A stretch of 64,000 nt of DNA, from NCBI GenBank assembly GCA_022578605.1, contig MU394075.1, forward strand, positions 186,001 to 250,000. The letters are read 5' to 3'. Under the pieces are notes generated by a model. That model saw only the letters and a list, made by a program, of their open reading frames with translations, ran no database searches and was not told the origin of the DNA. Positions 12,115 to 25,990 of this stretch are shown here, piece by piece. How positions within the stretch are numbered: position 1 is the first letter of the stretch; each line of letters starts with the position of its first letter. Made by a program: the position numbers and the translations under genes. This DNA comes from Camillea tinctor (Eukaryota > Ascomycota > Sordariomycetes > Xylariales > Xylariaceae).

Positions 12115-12744
12115 CCTACACCCATAATATTACTTCTATATAGGGCGTATATATTTTCACCTTCCCTAATATCACACCATACATAGTTTCCTAGTTCAAG
12201 ATGCCGCATGCATCTTACCATCTTACCACCAACCAGCATCATCAGCATCAGCATCATCATAATCCATAATATAGCTTACCTACATATATACTATGTGCAG
12301 GTCCTTTCTTGTGCGTGTATGTGTGTATGTGTGAATGGGTGTAAGTCAATAAGTACATGGGCCGTATACTACCTCGAAATATGTAGGTTAATCGGGTGTA
12401 TAAGATAGTTTGTAAACTTACATGGCAGAGTGCATAGTATCGAAGGTTGCATGATCAGCTGCATTTATTTTATTTATTTATTTATTCTATTTTTCTTCTA
12501 TACCTACCTAATCATGAACTATTGCTACTACGGATACAACGTACTACTACACTACGTACTGCTACTATATGTTGCTGCTACATATGCTAGTTAAAGCTTC
12601 TGCCTTGCGCGTAACCAGACTTACATCTCCGGGCTCGTACCCATGAGGAGAAATATGCCGGATGGAGCACAGGCGCTGTGGATTCCAAGTGGACACTCTC
12701 TCGATCCTCTAAAGCAACTCTCCTCCTCAACTATTAGGTAGGTG

Positions 12745-12796
12745 TTATTATTATTATTTCATATCCATTATTATTATCATTATTATTATTATTACT
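12745..12796. repeat. TTA/ATT microsatellite, interrupted
   Basis: Two blocks of TTA units separated by a short interruption, in gene-free DNA. Confidence 0.8.
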
Positions 12797-14420
12797 TAAT
12801 CCATAGTGGGATGTGTTTTTTTAAGCTTCCTTGCTAAAGTTCTTCAGCGTACCTATTACGAGGTCGATCTTAGTGTTATGCCTGTAAATCCATACGTCAA
12901 TCGTTCCCGTGTCTCCAGTTGCCGGTTCTCTTCCCGGCAACTCTCCCCTAATCTATGGAGATGGTATGGTGCGTATGGGTATGTGTCCATCTGGTACGTC
13001 TTTTCATATAACCTATACTATACTGCAATACATATCTATTAGATTAGTGTCATTCGCTAATGAGATCAAATCAGCCTTCAACGCTTATAAGCGAACTATT
13101 TATCAACTAGTCAACCTCATCCTGTAATAGTCTACATTAGGAATGAGAAAGCTTGCGGCACGAAAGGCACGAGAGGCACGGTTTAATATCGAAGGGGGTT
13201 GTTTAGGGCTGTTAGGGCTGGGAGCAATCATCGAGGTCTTCCCTAAGGATTCTCATCTCGAGTAGTATCATAAACTTATCCACCCCCCAAGGCTTTCTCT
13301 GTCTTCTTGGCTTTCTGCATCCGAGCCCGCACTAATACAAGTGATCCTTCGTTCGAGTGGTTAGAAGCATGGCTTTATTACTTAGGTGACAATGCGTGTA
13401 TGTGTATGTGTGTGTGCGTGTATGTGTACCCACCATTCACGGCACTTGAGAGTTTTGCCTCATCCTATCTTCGTACGTAGGCTGACTGATTGCGCAAGGC
13501 CATATGGTAGACCAGGAAGGAGAAAAGTGAAAAAAATTATTTAAAAAATTTGACAGGGCTACGGGATAAAAAAAAACATGAATGCATGTATTGGTGTTGA
13601 GCATACTGCACAGCAGCAGCATTGGATGCAACTATGTTTCGGTGAGTTTGGAGATGGGATCACGACGCGATGCTGTGTTGCCATATCCTATTTCATCACA
13701 TTACCTATATCGCTTACGGTACATCCTTTTTGGGATTCTATGTCTCTCGTCGTGGTCCTTCTCGGACGAGGCATGGCCGCTTTCGTCTCCGCGTTGCTTA
13801 TTTTGTCCATGTTGAGATGTGCACGGCACCCACTTGTAAAACGCCAGCAGGCCTGTCGAGGGAAACGTCACTTTGGGTTACTGTCATCTCCGGAGTCTCA
13901 CTGCCTCGAGCGATTCGTGGTTGTACCATGTGCCCCCGTTGTCCTGTCATCGTTTATATCACAGAGCACAAACATCTGCCAAACTAACTGCGAACTACAT
14001 ACCTTACACCTTCATGATCGACGTACTCGGAATGGAGGTTAGATGTCCCCCTCCCTCGAAGTGTCATTGGCCTCTATGCTATCACAATCTACATGTCAAA
14101 ATGACAAAACTGCACGCAGCCGGCTCTATGTACCTTTGGGCTGGGATCGATATTTTAAGCATTTCGTCTCAAGCAATCAAATGAGGCTCAACTTGGAGTA
14201 GTCGATATGGTGTGTTTGAGCATCCATCGGTCGAGAACAAACAAACCGGATTCCATGCAGAGAGCTAGATAAATAGATAGATGGATGGATCTTAACCGAA
14301 CCAGACTAAACGGCACCAGCAGGGGGATAATAGGCTGGGGTAGGTCATGTTGGTTAATGAAACAAGCTCGTGTGCCTTTACTGCTGACGGAACTTGCCTT
14401 GGTTCCCTCCTCGTCCTTCT

Positions 14421-14447
14421 CCTATCCTATCCTATCCTATCCTATCC
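14421..14447. repeat. CCTAT pentanucleotide repeat, 5 copies
   Basis: Five perfect CCTAT units plus a partial sixth. Simple tandem repeat. Confidence 0.9.
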
Positions 14448-15476
14448 AGTCTGCCCTGTTAGTCTAGTACCGACTTGAGATAACCACTGCATGAAGGTTA
14501 TGTATCTCTGTATTTGTAGCTAGGGAGTTAATAAACTTTTTCTCCAATGAAGCAAACCAACCATACTTGAGTCTGTACGCTTTATTGGTGTCGATGTTAT
14601 GTCTTCTCTCATGCTTCTCCCCCTGTTCCCCGACAATGCATTCATGCACAACTCGCCGTTGCCGGCCGCTCACACCCGCAGGCGACCGACCGATGATCGT
14701 TGCATTACGGTGCAAACGAATTGCCAATTGGCATTTCCACCGTCATATTCACCCGTAGGAAGAGCCGACATAATTCCATATGAACACCGATGATCATGTT
14801 CTATTACAGCATGTGGAATTGTAGGACGGTCGGAGAGAAACAGGACAAGGGAGGAGAGGGGACAATCAATGGCAGACGGACGTGGCATGTGAAATATCAC
14901 AGCCAAGCGTTGTGTCTCTTGTCCATGTCGCCTCTTTAACACGACGGATGAACACAAATGAGGCAGATCATCATGCTTATAGGCCATGCCCAGAGGTTCC
15001 AGACAAGCATCGCTGGATATAGTTGCAACGCGATAAGCCTACTTAGCCCGTTCTCTGTGTCTGTAAATTGCCCAATTCGGCAACTCATGAACAACTCTGA
15101 GGGAAATGAAGTTTACACGCTATTAAGTTAAGGGCAAACCAGTTCGTCGAGTGACCAAAAAGTCATCTATTCGCAATTCATCTTCATACTCGTTGTTAAC
15201 ACCACTATAGTCCAGGCTGCATAATAAAGGATTGTCTTTCTTGCATCAACCTTTAACGTCTTACCCAGACTAATTCCCGTTCGTTCAATCTCTATACGAT
15301 GTCTACACTAGCATCTGCTAAAGCTGCTTTAAGCTACCTTCATATAGATAAGCGTGGAATAAGGCTGACGCAAGCTATGGGCAGAGGTGCTATAAAAGAC
15401 CAATAACCGGTCGTATCTTCCACGAACCTGGGAAGGATTCAAGCTTGTTTTTTGCGTTTGGCTTGGGGTGCATACT

Positions 15477-15522
15477 GCTACTACCACGACCACGACCACC
15501 ACTACCACTACCACCTACCACA
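15477..15522. repeat. CCA/CTA/CGA imperfect trinucleotide repeat
   Basis: Interspersed CTACCACGACCACGACC units. The reverse strand reads as a run of valine codons, which makes a spurious open frame. Confidence 0.75.
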
Positions 15523-17280
15523 TCTTCCTTCTACTCCTACTCTCCACTATGAACACACCGCCCCCTCTGTCGCATATTCCTTTCCAAAAGGCCACAGAGG
15601 GGATTGTCGGGTTTTGGCTTAGACGATTTTACTTAGCATAGATGTGCTAAGGTATAAGCACTAGGCCTATACCGCTCACGCACGAATGAAATCTGACATA
15701 ATGTCTCCCTCGTCTACTCCGAGTTCCACCCCACGCACTACCGTAAAAAAAAAGGGGATCATTAATATGTAGGTAGGTTGTCGCATTCGGGGCCCGAACC
15801 TCGCAGCCAAGGGAAAAGGTTAAAATGATTAAGAAACAATAGAAGAGATTAAGTTACATACAACTTACCTTAGATTATATCCAATAAGATGACGAGAACA
15901 AGATGCATTATACTATACATACTAGGTACATATCTCCAAATTTCACATGATAGGGGAAAGTGGACTGGGGGAATAAGGAATGGGGTGAAGGGAGGGGACC
16001 CTACGACTACACTAGGTATCGTATCGGCACATAGCCTCCTCCTACCAGATACATACAAAGTGAAAATACGGGTGCTGGAACAAATCCCCACAAGAAGAAA
16101 TTCTGTCGTCAATCCCAAGCTGATCCTTTGGCCCTTTAGGGTATCTTGGCAGGGCTCGGCAGGGCTCGGCGCCACGAGGGAAATCTGTAATCTCGTTCCG
16201 TTCCAGCTGCTTAGTGTTTAAGCATGAATTTAAGCGTTTTTTTTGTTGGTTCTATTCTTTTTCTTTTCTTTTCCCGTTTCTTTTTTTCTTTTTTTCCCAC
16301 TTACACTAATTAGTCTCTACTCTATCTCCCACCCCCCTCCCTCCCTTTCCACCCTCCATATGTATATCCCCCTTCAACTTTGGGGGGTTTCTCCCTTGCT
16401 GTCATTTATCTCTAGACTGAAATTATGTAGTTTAGTAAACCTTTGTGGGTGTGTGTATATATACCTAGGTTTATATAATAATAATAAGAAATAATGTCAC
16501 TAGCGGCCCATGCGTCATCACCGCCTACAAACCAAAAATCCAGTCTATGGAAATGTATAATACAACAACGATTAACAGCTGACACGAGCCCACAGCGTCG
16601 GAAATCTTCTTACCTTGTATTTGATCTACAGAACCATCTTTAATCCATGCCCGTCCTCCAATTAAATCGCAACGCATCTCGTCCTTCCCTTCTTCTCGAA
16701 TCTCGGCGACGCGATATGCGTCCGTATTTGGTGGGCCTTGGCGCCTTGGGGTTTTTCTGTGGGAGGCTTTATTACATGATGAGCCGATGCCAATATTCTC
16801 TCGCTCTTGTTTCTTGAAATAATTAGTAATGCCCTCGACCCTCCTTCCCCCCCCCCCTCCCCGGATCTCGTATCGTCTATTGTCTTACATAAAAGGCCAA
16901 AATAAAACACCTTCCCCTGATGAGAAAGGGAGTTTTCCCAGGTTGGAAAGAGACAAAAGAAGGCTAGAGACTTGTTCCATTACCACGTTGGGTCAATGTT
17001 CCCCTTAACGTTATAGGACTAAACTAGGTAACCTATGTAAGTTGTTGGCAATGTCACTGCCACAGCACAACAACGATCTGCAGTGAGCACTTTACTCTAA
17101 TGGACGTGCTCACAAGGCTTTGTGCTACCCTGCCGTATATGCACGTTGCTAAATGAGAGGCCACTTGGAAAGTTACCATGTCAGCTAAGGTGAGCGTGGC
17201 TTGATCGCCTTGTTGGGTTGTTCGGACTTTCGACCAGCCCGGGCTATCACCACGTATGATAGTGTAAGTTAAAAGTTTAT

Positions 17281-17296
17281 GTAGGTAGGTAGGTAG
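17281..17296. repeat. TAGG microsatellite
   Basis: Four units of GTAG/TAGG. Same family as the CCTA arrays near 2.4 and 3.3 kb. Confidence 0.85.
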
Positions 17297-17889
17297 TCTA
17301 GTCCATGTAGGTAGTGTATGATGCATCTCCCAAGACAAACTGAAACACCATCCTCATGCTGGCTGGCGACTTGATAAGTAGTCTAAGAAAGCCTCGCGCA
17401 CCCCTCAAGTGTCTAGGAGTCCGTGTGCGTACTGACTAGATATGTGCGTATCTATCGCCATCCTTGGTCTAGACTAAGATAGGTATTTGTATATGTAGTG
17501 TACTATTGCCTACCACTATCATTACTCGCTTGCTAGTAGTGTGAGGTGCTAGCGAACAACCCCAAGGCTCCCATATGGCCTAGTTTTTCTTGGCTATCCT
17601 ATGGATGACCCCGAGACCATGATAATCAAACGCACATGTGAAAAAAGGAAGAGTATGAGAAAGGGCTGGGCAACGAGCAATTATGTCTTGAGGCCGCACG
17701 TTCCGTACTTCGTTTTCGTAAGGCGGGCTTACTTTACTTTACTATGACCTACTTATTACTTTCGTTTAATGTCCCCTTATGTTCTACGACTACACTAACT
17801 GCGGCTGAATCTCATTATGTACCCATGCACCGCTACGCTACGCTAGGTACCTCTCCAAAACAAAAACGGCCATCTTTCCTTAGACAGCC

Positions 17890-17914
17890 AAAAAAAAAAA
17901 AAAAAAAAAAAAAA
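17890..17914 (+). repeat. Poly-A tract (25 A)
   Basis: Run of 25 adenines in gene-free DNA. No element or target-site duplication was recognised beside it. Confidence 0.85.
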
Positions 17915-19399
17915 GTCCATTGTCTTTGGTAATGAGGCGTGCGTCCATGAGTGATCAGACAGCCTACGCTATGCGTAGAAGAAGCTGATCGGCCCATTGA
18001 CAACTCCCTCAACTCATAGTCACACCACGCCAATAATGACTCCTCAGATTCATAATAGTCACAATAATGAACAACACCGGGTCTGATTTATTAGACAGAT
18101 GGGGCCATCCCGCAAGTAACAAGTTATACTACTTAGCCAATAGTAAGAGGGTTTTAGTGCTTACTTACTTTTTTGTCTTCAGCAACAAATAAGCTCTGTG
18201 ACATAGTCCGCCCGTGGGAACGGAACCCAATCGTAATGCTTCGCTTCCCGTCCCCCTCCACCCCCCTTTCCTTTTGGCTTCCCTCCACATTTAATTATTA
18301 CTTTTTGGTGTCTTTCCGTTCCTTCGGGGCGCTAAGAAAGCACCTGGCATAATTTCGAGGTTAGTATCCGGTTGCTGGGTCGCAAAGGATCACATATCCA
18401 GGCTCCGTGATCGGCCCAGCGATTACTTGTCGTTGTCGTCGTCGCCGCCGCCTCCTCGGTGCGTTTCGTGGGAACGAAGTGGCGTATACGCATAGAACTT
18501 TACCTAGTCCAGACACAACGTGCGTTTTGAAACTGCTTGATGTGTAGGTTGTTGAACACTAAGTGACGAATCGCCGTTGGGCGCTTGCAGCTATAGTACA
18601 TACCTAACCTAGTGTAAAATATACACATAAAAAGTCCGCAGTCTAGACTTCGGAGACGGATACCTTACCTACGTACCAAGAAAATACCAAGAAAATACAC
18701 CATCTTACGCCCGCCTGCGCACGAGGCACCCAACGCCCTCCCTCCCCTTTCCTTTCCGACCCGGGGTTTGATGTGGCGGACTTGCCGCCTGCGGAAATAC
18801 AGCTTATCCAGCGCCCTCCAGGATATCAGCCATATCAACCAGGATTATGGTAAGGTTTCTTTTATCCTGTTTTCGCTCTCCGGCAGGCAAGTATGGCTCT
18901 CTGCTGGCGGCACGTGGCCATCACGAGGGGGGGCCGGCCGCGCAAAGTCCAGCCCACCCTCCTTCCTCATCCCCAGGCTGCTTTGCTCATCACTGTACGT
19001 AGGTAGGTAAGGGTAAATATGTGCTTATCCACACAGCAGCATTATCTGACAAGTGAGATGTATGCATATGCGTGTGTGTGCTCGCGCGTTTTGTGTGCGC
19101 GGACACGAAACAACCAACGGAGTGGATGGTTTACTATGCAATAAGCCTATTCTAAAACGCCTAACCTGGCTTACTGCGTTGGCGTAGACGGTCCCGGGTA
19201 GAGAGAAAAAAAGAGATAACTACACTAACTAGTATGCACACAATTGTGACAAGCTAAGCTCTGTGTATGTGTGATACATACTCAGCTAAGTATGTAGGTT
19301 CTTACTCACCCGTACCCCTGTGCCTGTTTTGCTATTATCATTTTTTTTTCTTTTTGAAACCGAGCATAACCCGAATGAATTATAGCAATGTCTTACGAT

Positions 19400-19423
19400 C
19401 CTCCTCCTCCTCCTCCTCCTCCC
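19400..19423. repeat. CTC trinucleotide repeat
   Basis: Seven to eight CTC units followed by C- and T-rich sequence. Confidence 0.9.
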
Positions 19424-22400
19424 TTAACCCCCCCTTCTCTTAAACATTGCTAAAGAAGGTATCGTACAGCGCCATAGCGCAACTTCTTATCACAGTCTCA
19501 CGGGGACAGTAGTCCAGACGAAAGGTGGAAGATGCCGAGATTTGCCCTCCCAGTCACGGCGACGGTTGCTTGCTCACCCACGGCCAGGGTCCTTGTCCGC
19601 CTGCTGTGGAGTGGATCACGACCGATGAGGTCATGCCACTGCTGTGATCATTTCACGTGCCGCAGCCATCCTCAGCACGCAAGCGGCGCGACTAAACTAG
19701 ATTAATAAGGTAAAAGGTAAGGGTACGTTGGCCCAACCTAACCTACCTGACGCCATACATATCTGGTCCTCAGTCATACACTAGGGTACTTTTCTCTTAC
19801 TTATTCTGGGGTGAGATGGGATGGTAGTGGTGGTATTAGGGAGATATGGAGATGATAAGGTGACACTAATAATAACAGCGCGCCAAAGATCCCAAGGGGA
19901 CTTTCGCCTTGCGTTGAGATTTGGGTATTACAGAATTAGGCGATGGGGAAGGGAGAAGGGGCAGGGGGTTGAAAACCCACGTGGCACAGCACGCTCTCCC
20001 ACAACAAGATTGAATGGCGCCACGCACATGTATAGATGTATAGGCATTGCACTTCACGATACATACATGTTATGTTGTTGGATCTAGGTAGAGGAGTTAG
20101 TATAGCGCTACGGGGTTATGGAGCGAGTAACGGCGGAATACACATCCACAAAAGAGCGCTCCTCTCGAGTCATATTTAAGTTAAGTTAGTTGATAACCTC
20201 GTGACATCCCTAGGGCTCACTGTTGAGGTGAGAAAAGGGGGAAACGACGTCACAGATAATCCTACCTACCAGGCAGTTGAATAAGAAGCTTAGTGTAGAT
20301 TGATCTTCAGGGCCAGCTAATCAGCCAAACCCTCGTGTGGTGTGCCAACGATCCATCTAAGCTGACTCGAGATATCTGGATCTCCGTGGAATTTAAAGAC
20401 GAGATTGGAGACTAAAACAAAAAGAAAAACAAGCTTATTAATGATCATCTAGTGTATCTATCTGTCTTGGGAGCACGTATCTTACAGATGGGCTCACTAA
20501 TCCCCCGAGAGGAGTACCATACAAATTGGTTTCGTGATCACGTATAATTATAACGACCGCAATCGTTCTAGAGCAGGTTGCGTATATTCCCGTATACGCA
20601 AAGTCATTTCCACCGTCCCCTCTTCTTCCCCAAACCAATCGAGCATGGAAAAGCATGGCAACGAGATGTATATTTAGAAAGAAGCAAGTTACCAAAAAAG
20701 TAACCGTTCCAGGGTTGCACGAGCCATAATTCCCCTATTCAATTTAGCCTCATCGAGCGAGCGCACTAGAAGCCGGCCGGGGCTTTAATTACGACAAGCT
20801 AATGTTATTGCTTTCCAAGAAAACAGATCTTTGTTAAAAGAACCCAGCTGAGGAAGCAATAAATAATGCATTGCATAGAAAGTTGATATGTAGTATAGGA
20901 TATGTGAGATAACCCGTCTCCATTTCAGCTACGGAATAACAGGTAGATAGGTATACGCAGGATGCCTAATAGCTACACGAATCACATGCGGGATCTGGGT
21001 TTCGAACCATTGATTGCCACCTTCTCGTAGGGCGAAACGGTTCCTTTCCCTCGGGTTTCCGACCCCAAGAACCTACCAGAGGGAGGGGGATGACGGGGGG
21101 TGGATGGTGGTGGTGCCAATCTCCAAGAGCACTCAATCCACCCATACCAAGCTCACCTTGGTCTTCCACTTCTCCCCGCTATGTCAGTCTAGACGTTGTT
21201 GGGCAATTCATTTTGGGATCACAAACCCTCTAGGTTAGCTGGATCCAGGCCGCTAGTGTTCAGCCGTAAAGAGGCGTTGGTGTTATGGTTCAATCTCTGA
21301 AACAATAATCATGTTGGCTCTAGTGTAGATATCCTAAAGATATCAACTCAGCCTGTATATCCGCGGAATACCAAATCCGTCAACAGGGGCCAGCCAGCCA
21401 GCCAGTCAGTCAATGTCAATCGTTCAGTACAGAGTATTTCCGTGCGAGCATAGACAGGTAATATAATATGTCATCAAGCATTGTCAAGGGAGGTCTGTTT
21501 ATTTCTCCTTTGGGTTCTTGAAACCTTTAGTCGTCACAGTATACTCAGCTGACTAAGTACTCATTGGGACCGGGTTCTCGTTATGGCAATGAGTATTCCT
21601 ACATACTCATCCTTTCATCTATATCCGGTCCAGTTACCGGGATAACTCCGTGATTCCCTGCGCCCTCCCCTGCGCGGGGCTAACCACGATTCGTCTATAT
21701 CTTATATCAGACGATAATCAGGACCTCTTAGTTAGTAAGGGCTAAAGAGAATAGTGAGGCACGCATTTCGTTTTCTTATATCGAAATGTCATGGAAATGG
21801 AATCACCTGCTAATAGATGTCAGCAGATGGTCATAACATGTAATGTCATCTCGTCGCCGCCGCATCACGAAGCCTAATTCTCTCTCCGCCCTTCCTATAT
21901 CTTACGCTTGGCTCTCATGTATTCTATCTTCTAAGTACACTTGTATATGTACTTGATATACATGAACACATCTCGGCTAAGCCAACTCCAGTTCCTTCAG
22001 CTAGCTCTAATACTATTGTGATGCCCGTAGTTGTTATGTGTTATGTGTACAACTAAGCACCATGCGTATAACACGCTTATAACTAGTACACGTGTTTACG
22101 AGGGTAGATAGGAAGGCCTCGGCGCCGCACGTTAAATCCTAAATGATTTTCCTTCTTTTTCTTCACATCATCTGTCATCTACACTAGACCAGTAGGAACC
22201 CGTCTAGATAAGAGAGCGCCTTGCACGTGAATATTTTTTTTATTACGATCCTCCTCGACTATTGGTATGCTTCACGTGCATATGTCGCCGACCAAGAGCA
22301 CCATCCAATAACCAAGAAGTCAGCCATGGCAGGACTCTGCGGCCTGCAGGCCCTTTTAGAGGAAGGGAAAATAAACTACATAAGATATATGCACTAGAGA

Positions 22401-23460
22401 AGTATGGAGTGCATTAGCCTTGCCGGGCATGTCATTTATTTTCTGTGGTCTTGGGTAGGGTAGCACGAGCGTCTATTATTGCATGCCTCGAGTACATGCA
22501 TAGGCAGGTAGCTTAGTAGCACGTCGAGTCTCGAAGCTTTCAGAGATCTGCCCCCGTCCATGCCATCACCATAATCTGAGATCCGGGTGTTCCCTCCCTC
22601 CTCCCCTCCTCTGCCTAGTTAACTTGTGTTGGTTGGCACGTACGAGTTTGTCATTTCCTTCGGGACACCGGGGACAAGGATGCGACGGGTGCTATAGCAA
22701 ACTCGAGGCGGGCATCAATCATCTCGCCTGTTGATGCCCGCCTGTGACAAAGTCCCAAGGAGGTTGGAGAAGGGAGGGAAACGAAAAGAAAATAACAGAA
22801 AATTCCTAACAAGTATGTGCGTGATAAGTCTTTCCAGTCTAATGGTACCATTAGTCGTATTAAGCGATGCTTCGACACGGGGCGTGTAGCACGGAAAAGG
22901 GGGGTTCTAACATCGTCGCACATAATACGTTGGAGTTGGTAGTTGAATTGGCTTGGCTCATATAGCGGCCTTGAACTTACCCTCCCCTTTCTAACCAGCA
23001 GCTACGTAATTATAGATGTCATACAATGACCGAGAGAAAACAGTCGATCAATCCCCGGGTCATCTATCAAAGAAGGGAAAAATGTTGAATTTTTTTTCTT
23101 CTGCCGCGTGATAGGTATATGTATACCCAACCGAGCACATATGTTTCCAAACCCTACCCTACATGCTTGCCTCACTAATGTACGTGTCGTGTGTATGGGC
23201 CGGTATTGACGGGGACTTAGCATAGCTTGCCTTACCCGAGCAGTAAAAAGTAAGACAGCTACAACTCATAGTATGTACATACCCCGAGTTCTCGACCGCA
23301 GCAAGGGCTTCTAGAAAATCCGAGAGGCCATAACGCAATAGAGCATGAGCGATTTCCGTACGAGCCAAGCGATGTCCACATAATATACACTCACTCTACT
23401 CAATCCACTCCACAAGAGAGGAGGGGGGAGGGCAAGGCAAGCAAGGGCAGGGCCTAAGCC

Positions 23461-23480
23461 ATCTATCTATCTATCTATCT
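23461..23480. repeat. ATCT tetranucleotide repeat, 5 copies
   Basis: Five perfect units in gene-free DNA. Confidence 0.9.
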
Positions 23481-25971
23481 GCCTGCATGCGCCCATCTGC
23501 AAGCTCCAGCAACTAACCGATCACACAACTTGGGTTGTTTCCCGATCGGAAATAAATCACATCTGCATGTATCATATATGTATGCGATCTTGGAGACACA
23601 AAGAAGGCTGTAGGGTGTGGTAGAAAGAAAGAGAGAATCATTGCTTTTTATTCTATTATTATTATTAATGATTTCTCCTCTCTTTCGCCATTTCTCTCTC
23701 CCCCCTCCTCCCAACCCCAAGACGCATGTCGGTAAGTATGGGCGAGACTCTCGATCCCGGCGCGCAATACATACGGAGCCGAACCGCTCAACACATATCA
23801 GAGAGTTCCGTGTCATGTATCGATGTGTGTATCTACCAAACCTACCTGACTTACCAATGTCATTCAATTTGGATCGCCGGCGGGATAAGCCGGGAAAGCG
23901 CATGCCTGCCGGATAGTTGACTGGTCATTTTATTCTATCTGTTTTCTTATTGTTATTTTCTGGCACACATGCCCTCCCCTACCCCCGGAAACACATCATA
24001 ATACCACATGGAGGAGGGGTTACCATAAGGTATGTATGTTAGTATTTTCTTTTTTATTTTCTCCATTTCTTTTTCTTGTGCATCGATGGATTGTGACTAG
24101 TAGGAAACAAAAGTTAAATGTGTTTCCAGCTGAGTGGAATCACATCGCATCACCGGCTAGTCACAGCCTTTTTCTAATAGATTTGCTTTGGGCTTTTCCC
24201 ACCACCCCTTTGCTTCCATCTCCCTCTTCTCTTTCGACTTAGGTTAGTCTCTTGGGAAGGGAGGGTAATTATTTCCTATTTAGTATGCGTAGACCGGATG
24301 GCGCGGGTTCGAATAGGTACCCTCTTTATAATGCATGCTAGCTCGCGCATGAGTAGGTAGATGGATAGATAGACAGGTATATACATATGTATCTAGGAAG
24401 TTAGGTAGGAACATAGGGTCCTCGCACACATGCACGCACGCACGAACCACCCATTGCTACGTAATCCGGGTCGATATAGCCCGATGGAGGTGTTAGGTAA
24501 GAGTTGACTATTGCACGCACGCGTTGGGTGGCACGGGACACCAGAGATACATCGATAGGTACCTAGATAGACGGAGAGAGACAGACTACCTATGTGCATG
24601 TGTGTATGTGTGAGGTGATCTTCTTGCCTTCTTCCTTGCCGACTACCTAATCCAGATAACATAAACCTTGCTGCCCATAAAAATAGTGTCGATGTGTAAG
24701 CAGGCTGATACCTGACTAACTCTAGACACATGATGCTAGGTTAATAAACTCCGCCCTTAGAGTTGCAACGTTCTTTGCGAGGATGACGGGGCGCACAACG
24801 CCTAAGGAAGCTAGTAGGTAGCTATGTATCAGAAATATCACGGCTTGGCACGCACGGCTACTTGTGGGTGTGTAGGTACATATATTACATATATTACATA
24901 TATACATGCGTATATACACACATATATGAAGATGAGAACATGTAGCTTTCGTGATCCCGGGCAGGTTTAGATCGGTGGCTTAGGTAGTGAGAGAGAGAAA
25001 GCCCAAAACAAAAGCTAAGACAAACCAAGAGGAGGGTCTGTGGACATCCTAAGGAAATGTGCGTTGGCGTTCGACGAATATCCCCCGAGGACTGGTTCCT
25101 CATCATAGTATTATGCTTAGAGAGAAAAGGAAAGGGTCTCGGCTATACCACCAAGATAGAGGGGAAAGTCGGATGTCCGATCGATTATCCGGTATACCTT
25201 GCCTGCTTGCCTTGCCTGCCTGCCCAGATATTTATCTGCCTATCGACCTACTTATCATAGGACTCGGTGAAGAGGAAGGAGAAGGAAAGAGGGTACCTAA
25301 TAATAATAAAAACATATATGGTGTCATACCTAGAGGAGGGGAGAATACGAAAAAGGGAAAAGGAAGAAAAAAATAAAGTAACCTAGAAGAAACCATCCCT
25401 ATCCCTCCCTTTCCCCCCTCTTTTCCTGCTTAGCTTTGCCTAGCCCAGTTTAGCCAGGGCGGAAAAGGGAAAGAAAGGAAATAATAATAAATAGAAAAAA
25501 GAAAAGAAGAGGGCAGAGACAAGGGAAAAAAAGAAAAAAAGACAAAATAAAGCATGTATATTGCGGTGGTGTGTGTGGGGTTTGGGAGCCGACATCGTCG
25601 CACCGATCGCCCTTATAGCTCAATCTTATTCAGACGTCGCTCCTGGGACTCTTTGAGGCTTTCCCGGGAAAAGCAAAACTAACATACATACCTACTACGC
25701 ATGATATGTATACGATAGTAGTACTCTGCGCCGTAGGCCGAACTCACATGTCTCTTTCTCCTCGCCTTCTCTCCCTCCTCTTAGCCCGCCTCAACCCAAT
25801 TTTTGGCGTGGGCTTTTCATTCTTATTGGGGGAATTATTATCCAAAGTCAGCCCCGTTGCTAGATCACTTAAGCTCTCTGATCGGTCGTAATAAAGATGA
25901 TGATTACGATGATGGTCACGACAACCTTGGGTTAGAGGGATAAGTACACCCCTGTTGCTGCTGCTCGGGCC

Positions 25972-25990
25972 GGCTGGGCTGGGCTGGGCT
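25972..25990. repeat. GGGCT pentanucleotide repeat
   Basis: Nearly four tandem GGGCT units, preceded by GCTGCTGCT. Confidence 0.8.

Larger units (their letters stand above)
8670..12200. other. Upstream region of the WOPR gene (leader and promoter, unresolved)
   Basis: No coding gene seen. Read on the minus strand this is the 5' flank of the WOPR gene. It holds an 82-codon open frame starting at 8848 that overlaps the WOPR start in another frame, a 26-T tract (9501-9526), a 12-bp tandem duplication (10110-10133), a long pyrimidine-rich stretch (about 10190-10640) and a cluster of TACTCCGTA motifs at 11750-12114. WOPR regulators in other fungi can have long leaders and large upstream regions, so part of this may be transcribed. 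No transcription start can be placed from sequence. Confidence 0.4.

Noticed and set aside
13578..14042. 154-codon plus-strand frame, with two overlapping frames of similar length
   Set aside because: Three frames are open over the same stretch, no domain is recognisable, and the composition is not distinctive.
20990..21030. GGTTCGAAA on the minus strand resembling a tRNA T-loop
   Set aside because: The bases on either side do not pair as a T-stem, and no acceptor or anticodon arm can be drawn. A similar GGTTCGAAT at about 24306 also fails.
23475..23916. Overlapping 142-codon minus and 99-codon plus frames
   Set aside because: Both strands are open with no recognisable domain. One runs through a CT/TTA-rich segment.
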